Assembly (NCBI GenBank): GCA_963770915.1
Contig: CAVYRG010000001.1
Location: 620,001 to 684,000, forward strand
DNA: 64,000 bases
From: PALSA-270 sp963770915
GTDB lineage: Bacteria > Acidobacteriota > Terriglobia > Terriglobales > Acidobacteriaceae
Direction: 5' to 3'
Notes under the pieces: model-generated
Told to the model about the DNA's origin: nothing
The model's input: the letters and a program-made list of their open reading frames with translations, nothing else
Database searches by the model: none
Program-made: the position numbers and the translations under genes
Shown: positions 1-8,248 of the stretch, in pieces
Layout: each line of letters opens with the position of its first letter
How positions within the stretch are numbered: position 1 is the stretch's first letter

Positions 1-641
1 TTGATCACCGCCGTCACTTTGCCGTTCGCATACCGGAACACGCCGCTGAAGGGGATCTCCTTCGCCGGATCCTGCGCCTTCTTGTCGAGGCCAAACGGCG
101 GATCGGTGAACCACAACGAACCATCCGGCGCAAACACGAGGTCGTTCGGACTGTTGAAGCGCTTACCGTTCCACTTGTCCAGGAAATTTGTAACGCGCAG
201 GCTGGCGTCCACCCGCGCGATGCGCCGCAGAGTGTGCTGGCACATCAGCACCGAGCCGTCCTTATCCGTCGCCATCGCGTTCGATCCGCGATAGAAGCCG
301 GGCGCGGCATTATCCAGCCCTCCCGCGTGGTCGATCAGTAGCTCGACCTTCCCGTCCGGCGACACTGCGTACATCTTGTTGCCAACCAGGTCGGAGAACC
401 ACAGCCTGCCCTCCCGCCACATCGGCCCTTCGTTGAACACGAAGCCGCCGGCGACCTTCTCCACCTTGGCATCCGGCGCGACGATCTGGTCGAGCGCCGG
501 GTCCATCCGCTCCACGCGCAGGTCGGAGGGAGCGGGGGTGGTGGTCGCGGCCGACGGGGCAGGGGAAGGGGCCGGCTTTTCACACCCCAGTGGCAGAAGC
601 GCCGCCGCGGCAATCATCACAAGAGTCGTCTTGATACGCAT
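1..641 (-). CDS. SMP-30/gluconolactonase-like lipoprotein (partial)
   Basis: The reading frame begins at the ATG complementary to 639-641 and runs off the left edge, leaving about 213 codons. The first residues form a lipoprotein signal ending in the lipobox LLPLGC, followed by a Pro/Ala/Thr-rich linker. The mature part has SMP-30/gluconolactonase beta-propeller motifs: FNEGPMW, LWFSDLVGNKMYAVSPDG, FNSPNDLVFAPDGSLWFTDPP. Family members hydrolyse sugar lactones or related esters with a divalent metal. Here the protein would sit in the periplasm, anchored to a membrane. It is last in a three-gene minus-strand operon after the A/B-barrel protein (gap 49 bp). The substrate is not evident, and the catalytic C-terminal part is outside the window. 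Confidence 0.85.
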   Translation of the reverse strand, partial: MRIKTTLVMIAAAALLPLGCEKPAPSPAPSAATTTPAPSDLRVERMDPALDQIVAPDAKVEKVAGGFVFNEGPMWREGRLWFSDLVGNKMYAVSPDGKVELLIDHAGGLDNAAPGFYRGSNAMATDKDGSVLMCQHTLRRIARVDASLRVTNFLDKWNGKRFNSPNDLVFAPDGSLWFTDPPFGLDKKAQDPAKEIPFSGVFRYANGKVTAVI

Positions 642-690
642 TGGTTCTTCCGTCCTTGGGGCCGCAGGCCCGCCCGTCGAGTCTCGATGT

Positions 691-1116
691 TTAAACAACG
701 TCCGTCAGCAGCGTCTGATAATTCTTGTCCAGCACCGTATTCTCAATCAGCGGCCAGTTCTTCTTATGAACCGCCGACGCAATCCACTTCTGCCGCTTCT
801 CCTCGCTCTCGTAGGTCAGTTGGAAGCGATAGTTCACACCCTTCGGCGGTGCATAGCCGGAAATCACGCTGCGGATCTTCACCATCTTCAGGTCGATGTA
901 CCCATCATGCTTTTCCGCCACCGGCTTGAAGTCGTGGTGATAGTGGTCCAGCATCTCCTGCTCGCGCGCCGGGTCGACGGCGAGATCGCAGTACAACACG
1001 ATGGGCTTGCGCCGGGCGGGCGCGCCCATCGCCTGCGCAGCCAGAGGGGCCGCGCCCAACGCAAACTTTCCCGCGCCGAGTAAGGTTAGATACTTCAACA
1101 GTGATCGACGGTTCAT
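691..1116 (-). CDS. Exported small A/B-barrel (antibiotic monooxygenase-like) protein
   Basis: This is a 141-residue protein. The N-terminus has the RR-containing stretch NRRSLLKYLTLLG, a hydrophobic core and an Ala-rich cleavage region, which together suggest Tat or Sec export. The mature ~105 residues look like the dimeric alpha/beta ferredoxin-like fold of EthD/antibiotic-biosynthesis-monooxygenase proteins, with an N-terminal strand 'RKPIVLYCDLAVDP', a helix containing HYHHDFKPVAEKHDG and a final strand and helix. Members of that fold act on small aromatic or carbohydrate substrates, often without cofactors. The gene sits between the bicupin and the SMP-30-like gene in the same direction, so a shared small-molecule pathway is likely. 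The family assignment rests on pattern only. Confidence 0.6.
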   Translation of the reverse strand: MNRRSLLKYLTLLGAGKFALGAAPLAAQAMGAPARRKPIVLYCDLAVDPAREQEMLDHYHHDFKPVAEKHDGYIDLKMVKIRSVISGYAPPKGVNYRFQLTYESEEKRQKWIASAVHKKNWPLIENTVLDKNYQTLLTDVV

Positions 1117-1161
1117 CGCTTCGCATTTCCTCTCTTTAATGTAAGTTTGTGCGGCTTGGAA

Positions 1162-2124
1162 CTACCGTGGACCTCGCTGCGGCGGAGTGGCCATCAGTTC
1201 TTCTTTGGTCGCCATGTCCTTGGCTACGCCCACGATCAAGAACTCCAACGGCTCACTCCCGGTGTTGGCCAGCGCGCGGCTCTCGTTCAGCCGCACCGGA
1301 ATCGTGTCCCCGGCGCCAATCGCCGCCTTCTCCGCGCCCAAGTTCACCGTGCCCTGGCCGCCGATGACATAGTACGCCTCGGCAAATCCCGGCAGCGCGC
1401 GCGGCCCCACCGACGCGCCCGGCGGTATCAATAGATGGTCGATGTACGACCACGTCGTCTGGAACACGGTGGGCTGCAGCGCGCGCCGGTACATTACGGT
1501 CCCCTGCCCGCCGTCCATGGCGTTCACCGGCCGCAGCAAGCTCTTGTCCAGCCTGAAGCTGATGAATTGGGGAACGGGATCAAGCGTTTGGTGCTCCAGC
1601 GAATCGCCCAGGTTGAAGGCGTCATATACCTTCGTCATGCCCACGTTGATGTTCAGCCACTCGAGCGGTTTGTCGGTCGGGTTATAGATGCCGTGCGCAT
1701 GGCCCATGCGGTCCGGCACGCCCGCCGGGCCCTGAAGCAGCGCTGTGCGGCCATCGATCGTAAACTGCGCCTCGCCATCGAGGATCACGAACATCTCTTC
1801 GCACCGGTTATGGAAGTGCTCGCCGATGCCGCTGTGCGGGTCGATTACGCCGCGATGGAAGAAGATCAGGTTCGGCTCCACTGCGTCCGTGCCCAGCATC
1901 ACGCCGAAGCTCATGGAGCCCGCTCCATCATGCACCGCCGTCTGGTGGCCAACTTTCGTTGGGTCATAGTGCGCAATGCGGTGCTCAATGTCTCCGGGCG
2001 TCGAAGCGGCGCGCCGAACTACCGGCGCCTTGTCCATCGAAATTGGCGGAGTGGGTCCCGGGTTTGGCGTCTGAGCGAAGGAGAGGCTTGAAACGAGGAT
2101 CGGGAGCGAAAGAAACTTCCGCAT
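1162..2124 (-). CDS. Exported bicupin protein
   Basis: The frame is open from 2262, but the ATG at 2122-2124 starts a clear signal peptide (MRKFLSLPILVSSLSFAQ), so I use that start (320 aa). Two cupin beta-barrels follow. The first has the motif GEHFHNRCEEMFVILDGEAQF with His-x-His and Glu metal ligands at about residues 100-110. The second is around GFAEAYYVIGGQGTVNLG, with the metal-binding histidines less complete, so only the first site may hold metal. Bicupins of this type include oxalate-decarboxylase-like and sugar-binding proteins, and the activity cannot be assigned. It is the first gene of the minus-strand group ending in the SMP-30-like lipoprotein. Confidence 0.8.
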   Translation of the reverse strand: MRKFLSLPILVSSLSFAQTPNPGPTPPISMDKAPVVRRAASTPGDIEHRIAHYDPTKVGHQTAVHDGAGSMSFGVMLGTDAVEPNLIFFHRGVIDPHSGIGEHFHNRCEEMFVILDGEAQFTIDGRTALLQGPAGVPDRMGHAHGIYNPTDKPLEWLNINVGMTKVYDAFNLGDSLEHQTLDPVPQFISFRLDKSLLRPVNAMDGGQGTVMYRRALQPTVFQTTWSYIDHLLIPPGASVGPRALPGFAEAYYVIGGQGTVNLGAEKAAIGAGDTIPVRLNESRALANTGSEPLEFLIVGVAKDMATKEELMATPPQRGPR

Positions 2125-2840
2125 CCGGATCAAGTGGGTTAGAAATACACTCCGAGCCTTCAAAAAGCGATGAGCATGATCGCAAACCATCATCACAGAA
2201 CCTCCCGGTAAAGTTTCTGGTGAAACGCTGATCCGGCCCAGCCGGCGTGCACTGAAGAGCATATACCGGTTGGAACAGAAGTAGCATCAATGAAACTTCA
2301 ATGACTCACAAGATGTGAGGAGAGGACATCCGCCTCTCTTCCCCGCTCCAGCAAAGGTATATACGAAACTCCCGCCCGCGCAGGCAGCCCGCGTACCATG
2401 TCTTCTGTCGAAAAATACGGGAGAGAGCATGCCATTCTTGCCGGATCATGTCAAAAGCGTCAACCTCCAGGTAGCGCCTCACTGAGGCACTACCAACCTC
2501 CGAGGCCGCCACCAGCCGCGAGTGACTCGGCCTGAGAAGTCTCGCAGGAAACTGCAAATTCAACAGCACCATCCACGATTCCCTATTTCCCGAGGCACCG
2601 CTCCTCCGAATTTAAGTTTTGGACCGTCTCCCAGCGACATTCGATTTGTGACTGAAATCACATTCGTATGTGCTTCAACATCCGGCACATACTTACCGTC
2701 GGGGCTAGTATCGGGCCCATCTTGGAGCAAGACTAGAGGCCAACGCGCCTCTCGATTTCGTGACTAGACGATGCGCCCGGTTCGGATCCGTCTTTCCGCG
2801 CAAGGAACAAAGAAGCAGCTGATGAGTGAGGAGAATCCAG
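2125..2840. other. Divergent intergenic region, no recognised gene
   Basis: About 715 bp separate the bicupin start (minus) from the cytochrome-porin start (plus). Short open frames occur on both strands (for example 2306-2572 minus), but none gives a recognisable protein or a convincing start. Promoters for both flanking operons should lie here. A good ribosome-binding site, GAGGAG at 2828-2833, precedes the plus-strand gene. Confidence 0.5.
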
Positions 2841-4202
2841 ATGAAAAAAGTGGGAGCCTTTTTGTTCGTTGCAGTTCCTATTCTGGGCTTGCTGTTCTTT
2901 GCCGCAGTGAATCCGCCCAGCGTTCAAGCCGTTCCAAGCTATGCCCGTCAGACTGGTTTGGCATGCAGTGGTTGTCATTACACTCCTCCGGAACTGAATC
3001 CAGCCGGACGAAGGTTCAAGCTGCTCGGCTATGTTGATAGGGCAGACGAGACCAAAGTTATAAAAGCGGATGGTGGGAAGAAACGAGCCGCGCTCGATCT
3101 GCTTGCTTCCCTGCCGCTTTCTGCAATGCTCGAGGCTTCATTCACCTCGACTAAGTCCCCGGTGCCGGGAACGCAGAATGGCAGCGTTGAACTGCCGCAA
3201 GATATCTCTCTGTTTCTTTCTGGGGCGTGGACGACGCATGTCGGTAGCTTTGTTCAAGCGACTTATAACACGCAAGACGACCATTTCAGCTTGGACAACA
3301 CCGATATCCGATACGCCAACAGGACCAAGTTGGGCGGCAAGGAACTGGTTTACGGTCTGAACCTCAACAACAATCCGACCATAGAGGACCTATGGAATAG
3401 CACGCCAGGATGGGGTTTCCCGTGGGTCGCCGATGACTGGGCGCCTACTCCAACCGCTGCCCCCATCGTCGCAAGTCTGGGCCAGGATGTCGCGGGTTTC
3501 GGCGGCTATGCGATGTGGAATAACCATCTGTACTTTGACGCGACACTTTATCGCTCGGAGCACGTGGGCGGTCCTCAGCCAAATCCGGGAACTGATTTCG
3601 GATTCAATATTCGAGGCGTTGCACCATACTGGCGCGTGGCATGGCAGCAACTTACGGCAAAAACCCAGTATGAGTTCGGCGCCTACGGCATGCACATGCG
3701 CTCCAGTCCCGGGGCGATAACCGGCTTGGAGGATGACTTTACGGACTGGGCGGTCGACACCCAGATCGATCGGACATTATTCAGAACCGACGTGCTCTCG
3801 TTTCGAGGCACGTATATCCGCGAGAACTCCAATTTTGTGGCGAGCGCTAGCCAAGACCCACCGCTGGCTTCGCCCGGCAGCCATCATTTGAATACGCTTT
3901 ATGCGAATGCCGAATACCACATCGGTAACAAGTATTCAGGCACATTCGGCTGGTTCAACACGACGGGGACGGCAGATCCTCTGCTATTCACGCAGAGTCC
4001 GGTCGGTGGAAGCGCAAATGGCGATCCCAGGAGCGAGGGATACATCGCGAACGTCTCGTTCTGGCCGTGGCAAAACCTGCAGCTCTCCGCGCAATACACG
4101 GGGTATACACGTTTCAACGGCGGCAACACGAACTATGACGCCGCGGGCCGTAACGCGAGTGACAACAACACCATATACCTGGTTGCAAGATTCCTTTTCT
4201 GA
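2841..4202 (+). CDS. Cyc2-like fused monoheme cytochrome c-porin
   Basis: Start chosen at ATG 2841, eight bases after GAGGAG (453 aa). Residues 1-30 are a signal peptide. Right after the cleavage region comes YARQTGLACSGCHYTPPELN with one CxxCH (C42-H46), then AGRRFKLLGY. The remaining ~390 residues show alternating polar/aromatic beta strands and end in the sequence LVARFLF, the terminal aromatic typical of outer-membrane barrels. A single N-terminal heme motif of the form RQTG-x-x-C-x-x-CH-x(5-10)-L-x-x-x-GR-x-FK followed by a barrel is the architecture of Cyc2-type cytochrome-porins, known for outer-membrane Fe(II) oxidation. Length also fits. It heads the operon with the cupredoxin and bc-type complex. 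Other single-heme porin families share similar motifs, so 'Cyc2' itself is not proven. Confidence 0.75.
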   Translation: MKKVGAFLFVAVPILGLLFFAAVNPPSVQAVPSYARQTGLACSGCHYTPPELNPAGRRFKLLGYVDRADETKVIKADGGKKRAALDLLASLPLSAMLEASFTSTKSPVPGTQNGSVELPQDISLFLSGAWTTHVGSFVQATYNTQDDHFSLDNTDIRYANRTKLGGKELVYGLNLNNNPTIEDLWNSTPGWGFPWVADDWAPTPTAAPIVASLGQDVAGFGGYAMWNNHLYFDATLYRSEHVGGPQPNPGTDFGFNIRGVAPYWRVAWQQLTAKTQYEFGAYGMHMRSSPGAITGLEDDFTDWAVDTQIDRTLFRTDVLSFRGTYIRENSNFVASASQDPPLASPGSHHLNTLYANAEYHIGNKYSGTFGWFNTTGTADPLLFTQSPVGGSANGDPRSEGYIANVSFWPWQNLQLSAQYTGYTRFNGGNTNYDAAGRNASDNNTIYLVARFLF

Positions 4203-4259
4203 CACACGGACATACCCGAATATCGATCGCGACCGCGAATGCAAAAGGAGAACAGCACA

Positions 4260-4841
4260 ATGAAATACAAGGCGTGTGTATTGATGCTGGTGGTAGCAGG
4301 GTGGTGCATGGCCGCCTCGGCGGGAGATATCGAGGGCAAAGTCACGGGAATGAAGGGGCACTCGGTGGTTTACGTCGATGCCATCGCAGGTAAAACCTTC
4401 CCGGCCCCCAAGGACCACCCAGTGATGGACCAAAAGGGACTGATGTTCGTGCCGCACATTATGGCTGTCCAGCAGGGCACAACGGTCGAGTTCCTAAACA
4501 GCGACAGCGTGCAGCATAACGTCTTTTGGCCTTCTGTCGGGGGCGACAAGAAAGCAACCCACAATCTTGGGACGTGGCCAAAAGGCGAGAAGCGTCCCTT
4601 TACATTCGATAAGGCGGGCGTGGTGCCGCTGTTCTGCAATGTGCACCCGGATATGTCTGCTTATATCATCGTCAGCCCAACTCCCTATTTTGCAGAGACC
4701 GATGACAGCGGCAATTACAAGATCAAAGACGTTCCGGATGGCAGCTATACGATCACTGTGTGGCACGAAGGCGCCAAGAGCCAGTCTAAGCCGGTGACCG
4801 CGTCCGGTGGGGGCAAAGCGGATTTCATCCTCAGCAAGTAA
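4260..4841 (+). CDS. Periplasmic blue-copper cupredoxin with C-terminal beta domain
   Basis: Start at ATG 4260, nine bases after AAAGGAG (193 aa); an upstream ATG at 4239 lacks such a site. Residues 1-22 form a signal peptide. The type-1 copper ligands are visible: H86 in VQHNVFWP, and C126, H129 and M132 in LFCNVHPDM. This is the His-Cys-His-Met set of plastocyanin-like electron carriers. After residue 140 a short carboxypeptidase-regulatory/transthyretin-like segment follows (TDDSGNYKIKDVPDGSYTITVWHEG region). It lies 57 bp after the cytochrome-porin and upstream of the bc-type complex, so it could shuttle electrons through the periplasm between them, much as rusticyanin does in iron oxidisers. 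That role is inference. Confidence 0.85.
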   Translation: MKYKACVLMLVVAGWCMAASAGDIEGKVTGMKGHSVVYVDAIAGKTFPAPKDHPVMDQKGLMFVPHIMAVQQGTTVEFLNSDSVQHNVFWPSVGGDKKATHNLGTWPKGEKRPFTFDKAGVVPLFCNVHPDMSAYIIVSPTPYFAETDDSGNYKIKDVPDGSYTITVWHEGAKSQSKPVTASGGGKADFILSK

Positions 4842-4943
4842 GGAACTCCAGAGCATGGGGAGCGGCTGCGCCGCCGTGAGTTCGCTTCCCTATTTTTCTT
4901 ACTCCAACAGGCGAAGAGCGTTTTGACGGTGCGCCCTCGCCGA

Positions 4944-6914
4944 ATGGAAAGCTCGCAAATGCTGAAGCGATTCAAAGACAAGAGGGTCGACGGGGATTGG
5001 CTGCATACAAACTTCCCGTGCATGATGGCTTGCCCCGCCCACACCAACGCCGGGCGCTATGTGGGCCTGATTGCGGAAGGACGTTTCGAAGAGGCGTATC
5101 GCGTAGCTCGCGAGCCCAACCCTTTGGCGAGCATTTGCGGCCGAGTGTGCGCGCATCCTTGCGAGACTGCCTGCCGCCGCGGCGAAATCGACCGTCCTAT
5201 CTCCATTCGCGCCCTGAAGCGTTTCCTCACCGAGCAGTTCGGGCCCGAGTCAAAGCGTCCCATCAATGTCAACGAAGGGCGCGGGCAGAACAAGCTTCCT
5301 TTCAAGGTTGCGGTCGTGGGCGGCGGTCCCGTGGGACTCTCGGCAGCGCACGACCTGGCCCTGATGGGCTACGCGGTGACGATCTTTGAAGCCGCCCCTG
5401 TCGCCGGCGGGATGCTGTATCTCGGAATTCCGGAATACCGCCTCCCGCGCGACGTAGTCGAAGCGCAGGTGCGCGAAATTCTCGAGACGGGCGACATTAC
5501 CCTCAAGCTGAATTACGCCGCCGGGCGCGATTTCACCATCTCGGATCTTCGCCATCAGGGATTCGACGCGGTACTGGTGGCCGTGGGCGCTCACCGCAGC
5601 CGCGATCTGAGCATTCCCGGCGTTGATCTCGACGGCGTACATAAAGGCATCGACTTTCTGCTCAACGTGAACCTCGGATACAAGTTCACCATCGGCAAGA
5701 AGGTCATCGTGATCGGCGGCGGCAACGTCGCCATGGATGTGGCCCGCTCCGCTGCCCGCGAAGTTGTCAAGCAACATGCCGGTGGGGTGGAGGACCTGGA
5801 GCCATCTGTCGAAAATGTCTCCGCAATAGCCACGAAGGAAATGGTCGACATTTCGCTCTCGGCGCTTCGTATGGGCGCGCGCGAAGTAAATCTCGTATGC
5901 CTGGAGCGCCGCGAAGAGATGCCGGCTGCCCTGGAAGAGATTGTCGAGGCCGAAGAAGAGGGCATCATTATGTACCCCGGTCTTGGTCCCAAGCGCATTC
6001 TGGGAAAGGACGGCAAGGTCACGGCCCTCGAAACTCTCAAAACCAAGTGGGTCTTCGACCAGAATCACCGATTCAATCCCGCCTTCTACGACAACAGTGA
6101 GACACAGATCGACTGCGACACGATCATCATGGCAATTGGCCAGGCGCCGCGTCTCGATTTCCTTACCCCGGGAGACAAGGTTGAACTCTCTCCTCGCGGC
6201 CTGATCGCGGTCAACCCGCAAACGCTGATGACCTCCGCGCCGGGCATCTTCGCCGGCGGAGACTGCGTGTTCGGCCCGCGCCTGATTATTGACAGCGTCG
6301 GCGACGGCAAGCGCGCAGCGGTTGGTATCGATGAGTATCTCCGCGGCGAAAAACACGCTGAGCCAATCATCGAGGTCGAAGTGCTCAAACGGCACGGCAT
6401 GCCCCTCGACTATCTCGACATCAATCGCCAGCCCGTGCCCATGCTTCCGCTCGACCGCCGCACTGGCGTTACCGAAGTCGAAATCGGTTATGACGCGACC
6501 GCTGCCATAGCCGAAGCTCAGCGCTGCCTGCACTGCTGGGTTAACACGATTTTCGAAGGGGTGCCGGAGGATGGCAGCATGTGCATTCTGTGTGGCGGCT
6601 GTGTGGATGTTTGCCCAGAAAAATGCCTGGAGCTGGTTTCGCTCGACCGTATTGCGTTCGAGCCCGAGACCGTGCAGCACATCCGCGACAACCAGGAATG
6701 TTTCGGCGTGGAGTTTGACGAAGTGGCCGCGGAGGACCTGGGAGTCATCACCGGCTCCGCCATGTTGAAGGATGAGACCCGATGCATCCGTTGTGGGCTG
6801 TGCGCGATGCGCTGTCCGGTGGGCACCATAACTATGGAGTCGTACAACCTTATTCCCGCAGAACCGACGGGCTTAATCTCAGTGGCGTCGATCGGCGCGG
6901 GACTACAGAAGTAA
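4944..6914 (+). CDS. GltD-like NAD(P)/FAD oxidoreductase with four iron-sulfur motifs
   Basis: The frame is open from a TTG at 4923. I use ATG 4944 (656 aa), and ATG 4959 is also possible. Neither has a strong ribosome site. The N-terminal part has the glutamate-synthase-small-subunit cysteine pattern (CMMACPAHTNAGRYV, then CGRVCAHPCETACRRG). A FAD-binding VAVVGGGPVGLSAA follows near residue 125 and an NAD(P)-binding VIVIGGGNVAMD near 254. The C-terminus adds two more cluster sets: CILCGGCVDVCPEKC near 546 and CIRCGLCAMRCP near 613. The protein should couple NAD(P)H to one-electron carriers. It lies 15 bp before the Rieske gene, so it probably works with this cytochrome b complex instead of making glutamate; no large GltB subunit is nearby. 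Anammox planctomycetes have comparable bc-type loci with an NAD(P) oxidoreductase subunit. Confidence 0.85.
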   Translation: MESSQMLKRFKDKRVDGDWLHTNFPCMMACPAHTNAGRYVGLIAEGRFEEAYRVAREPNPLASICGRVCAHPCETACRRGEIDRPISIRALKRFLTEQFGPESKRPINVNEGRGQNKLPFKVAVVGGGPVGLSAAHDLALMGYAVTIFEAAPVAGGMLYLGIPEYRLPRDVVEAQVREILETGDITLKLNYAAGRDFTISDLRHQGFDAVLVAVGAHRSRDLSIPGVDLDGVHKGIDFLLNVNLGYKFTIGKKVIVIGGGNVAMDVARSAAREVVKQHAGGVEDLEPSVENVSAIATKEMVDISLSALRMGAREVNLVCLERREEMPAALEEIVEAEEEGIIMYPGLGPKRILGKDGKVTALETLKTKWVFDQNHRFNPAFYDNSETQIDCDTIIMAIGQAPRLDFLTPGDKVELSPRGLIAVNPQTLMTSAPGIFAGGDCVFGPRLIIDSVGDGKRAAVGIDEYLRGEKHAEPIIEVEVLKRHGMPLDYLDINRQPVPMLPLDRRTGVTEVEIGYDATAAIAEAQRCLHCWVNTIFEGVPEDGSMCILCGGCVDVCPEKCLELVSLDRIAFEPETVQHIRDNQECFGVEFDEVAAEDLGVITGSAMLKDETRCIRCGLCAMRCPVGTITMESYNLIPAEPTGLISVASIGAGLQK

Positions 6915-6929
6915 GTCTAGAGGACACTC

Positions 6930-7436
6930 ATGGCTGATGAACCCAAGAAGATAGACGATGTGAACCGCCGTCAATTCTTCCTCAAACTGGGGCTGGGTTC
7001 CTTGAGCATCGCCGCTGCCGGCACCGCGGCCTTCGCATATCAATATCTCGAACCCAACGTCCTCTACGAGCCGTCGCCCGTGGTCAATGAGGGAAAGCCG
7101 GACCGCTATCCGCTCGACTCGGTCACGCTCGACGTGAATGCGGCTATCTACATTATCCACTCCCAGGAGGGCTATTTCTCGCTGAGCGCAATCTGCACCC
7201 ATCTCGGCTGTATGACCGCATGGAAGCCGGAGTTGGGCATCATTGCCTGCCCGTGCCACGGGAGCAAGTTCTTCGTCCAGGCCGAAGACGATCACAAGCC
7301 CGGAGACAAAATCGAGGGGCCCGCTCCCCGGCCCCTGCCGTGGAAACGCATCTGGCTCAACGACGATGGCGATCTGCTGGTGGATCGGTCCACTGACGTT
7401 CCGCCGCTAGCGCGGGATTCGTTTGTAAGGATCTGA
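6930..7436 (+). CDS. Rieske [2Fe-2S] protein of the bc-type complex
   Basis: This is a 168-residue protein with GAGGA shortly upstream of its ATG. The N-terminus carries a Tat-like NRRQFFLKLG followed by a single membrane segment (residues ~17-38), the usual anchor of bc/b6f Rieske subunits. Cluster ligands are present in CTHLGC (C89, H91) and CPCHGS (C107, H110). The second cysteines C94 and C109 form the disulfide typical of high-potential Rieske proteins. It transfers electrons from quinol at the Qo site of cytochrome b to the high-potential chain, or the reverse. It sits between the flavoprotein and cytochrome b with 15 bp gaps, so it is surely co-transcribed. Confidence 0.95.
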   Translation: MADEPKKIDDVNRRQFFLKLGLGSLSIAAAGTAAFAYQYLEPNVLYEPSPVVNEGKPDRYPLDSVTLDVNAAIYIIHSQEGYFSLSAICTHLGCMTAWKPELGIIACPCHGSKFFVQAEDDHKPGDKIEGPAPRPLPWKRIWLNDDGDLLVDRSTDVPPLARDSFVRI

Positions 7437-7451
7437 CTTGGAGAAACCAGC

Positions 7452-8246
7452 ATGGCGAAAACAATAGACCAATACTTCGACGATTTGCGCGGCACCCGGG
7501 TCTGGCGCTCCATCTTCCGCAGCGGCACCGGATCCAGCCCGCTAAAACGCGCACTGGCGATTCAGCAGAACGTGTTCTTGCACCTGTTCTCCACCAAAGT
7601 CCGTACCCGCATGCTGAGCGTCAGTGCCACGTGGTACCTGGGCACGCTAACCCTCGGCACGTTCGTCATCCTGGTCGCGACCGGCATCCCCCTCATGTTC
7701 TATTACCACCCGTCGGTACCACAGGCCTACGCCGATACGAAAGACCTGCAGTTCGTGGTTTCCTCCGGACTTTTTCTGCGCAATCTGCATCGCTGGTCGG
7801 CGCACGCCATGGTGTTCCTCGTGTTCGCGCACATGTTCAAGGTGTTCTATCGCGGCGCTTATCGCGCCCCGCGCGAATTCAACTGGGTGATCGGCGTCAT
7901 CCTTTTGCTCATTACGCTGCTGCTCAGCTACACCGGCTACCTACTCCCGTGGGACCAACTGGCGTACTGGGCGATCACCGTGGGCTCGAACATCGCCTCG
8001 GCCGTGCCGCTGGTCGGCGACAAGATTCACTTCCTGCTGCTGGGCGGCAACGCAGTCAACGCTAACGCGCTGCTGCGCTTCTACGTGCTGCATTGCATGA
8101 TTCTGCCGTTGGCTGCCATGTTCTTCGTTGCCGTTCACTTCTGGCGGATCCGCAAAGATGGCGGACTCTACTCGCATGCCAGCGAACCGGCGACGCTGCG
8201 AACCAAAGCCAACAGCGATAGCGCCGCCGCGAAGGAGGCGCAATAG
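7452..8246 (+). CDS. Cytochrome b N-terminal subunit (b6-like)
   Basis: This is a 264-residue membrane protein with four main hydrophobic helices (near residues 60-85, 115-135, 145-165 and 210-230). The two heme-ligating histidine pairs are visible: H113/H127 (within LHRWSAHAMVFLVFAH) and H214/H229 (within VLHCMILPL and VAVHFW). Fourteen residues lie between the second pair, as in cytochrome b6 rather than mitochondrial cytochrome b. The protein ends after helix D, and the rest of cytochrome b is encoded by the next gene, a b6f-style split. It holds the two b hemes and the quinone sites of the complex. The next start follows two bases after its stop. Confidence 0.95.
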   Translation: MAKTIDQYFDDLRGTRVWRSIFRSGTGSSPLKRALAIQQNVFLHLFSTKVRTRMLSVSATWYLGTLTLGTFVILVATGIPLMFYYHPSVPQAYADTKDLQFVVSSGLFLRNLHRWSAHAMVFLVFAHMFKVFYRGAYRAPREFNWVIGVILLLITLLLSYTGYLLPWDQLAYWAITVGSNIASAVPLVGDKIHFLLLGGNAVNANALLRFYVLHCMILPLAAMFFVAVHFWRIRKDGGLYSHASEPATLRTKANSDSAAAKEAQ

Positions 8247-8248
8247 TC

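Noticed and set aside
376..1083. 235-residue plus-strand open frame
   Set aside because: Antisense to the SMP-30-like and A/B-barrel genes, both of which carry signal peptides and domain motifs.
4239..4259. Earlier ATG for the cupredoxin
   Set aside because: The ATG at 4260 has AAAGGAG at proper distance and starts the signal peptide; the earlier one has neither.
5250..6680. 476-residue minus-strand open frame
   Set aside because: It is fully antisense to the FeS/FAD oxidoreductase, whose motifs are unambiguous; a high-GC shadow frame.
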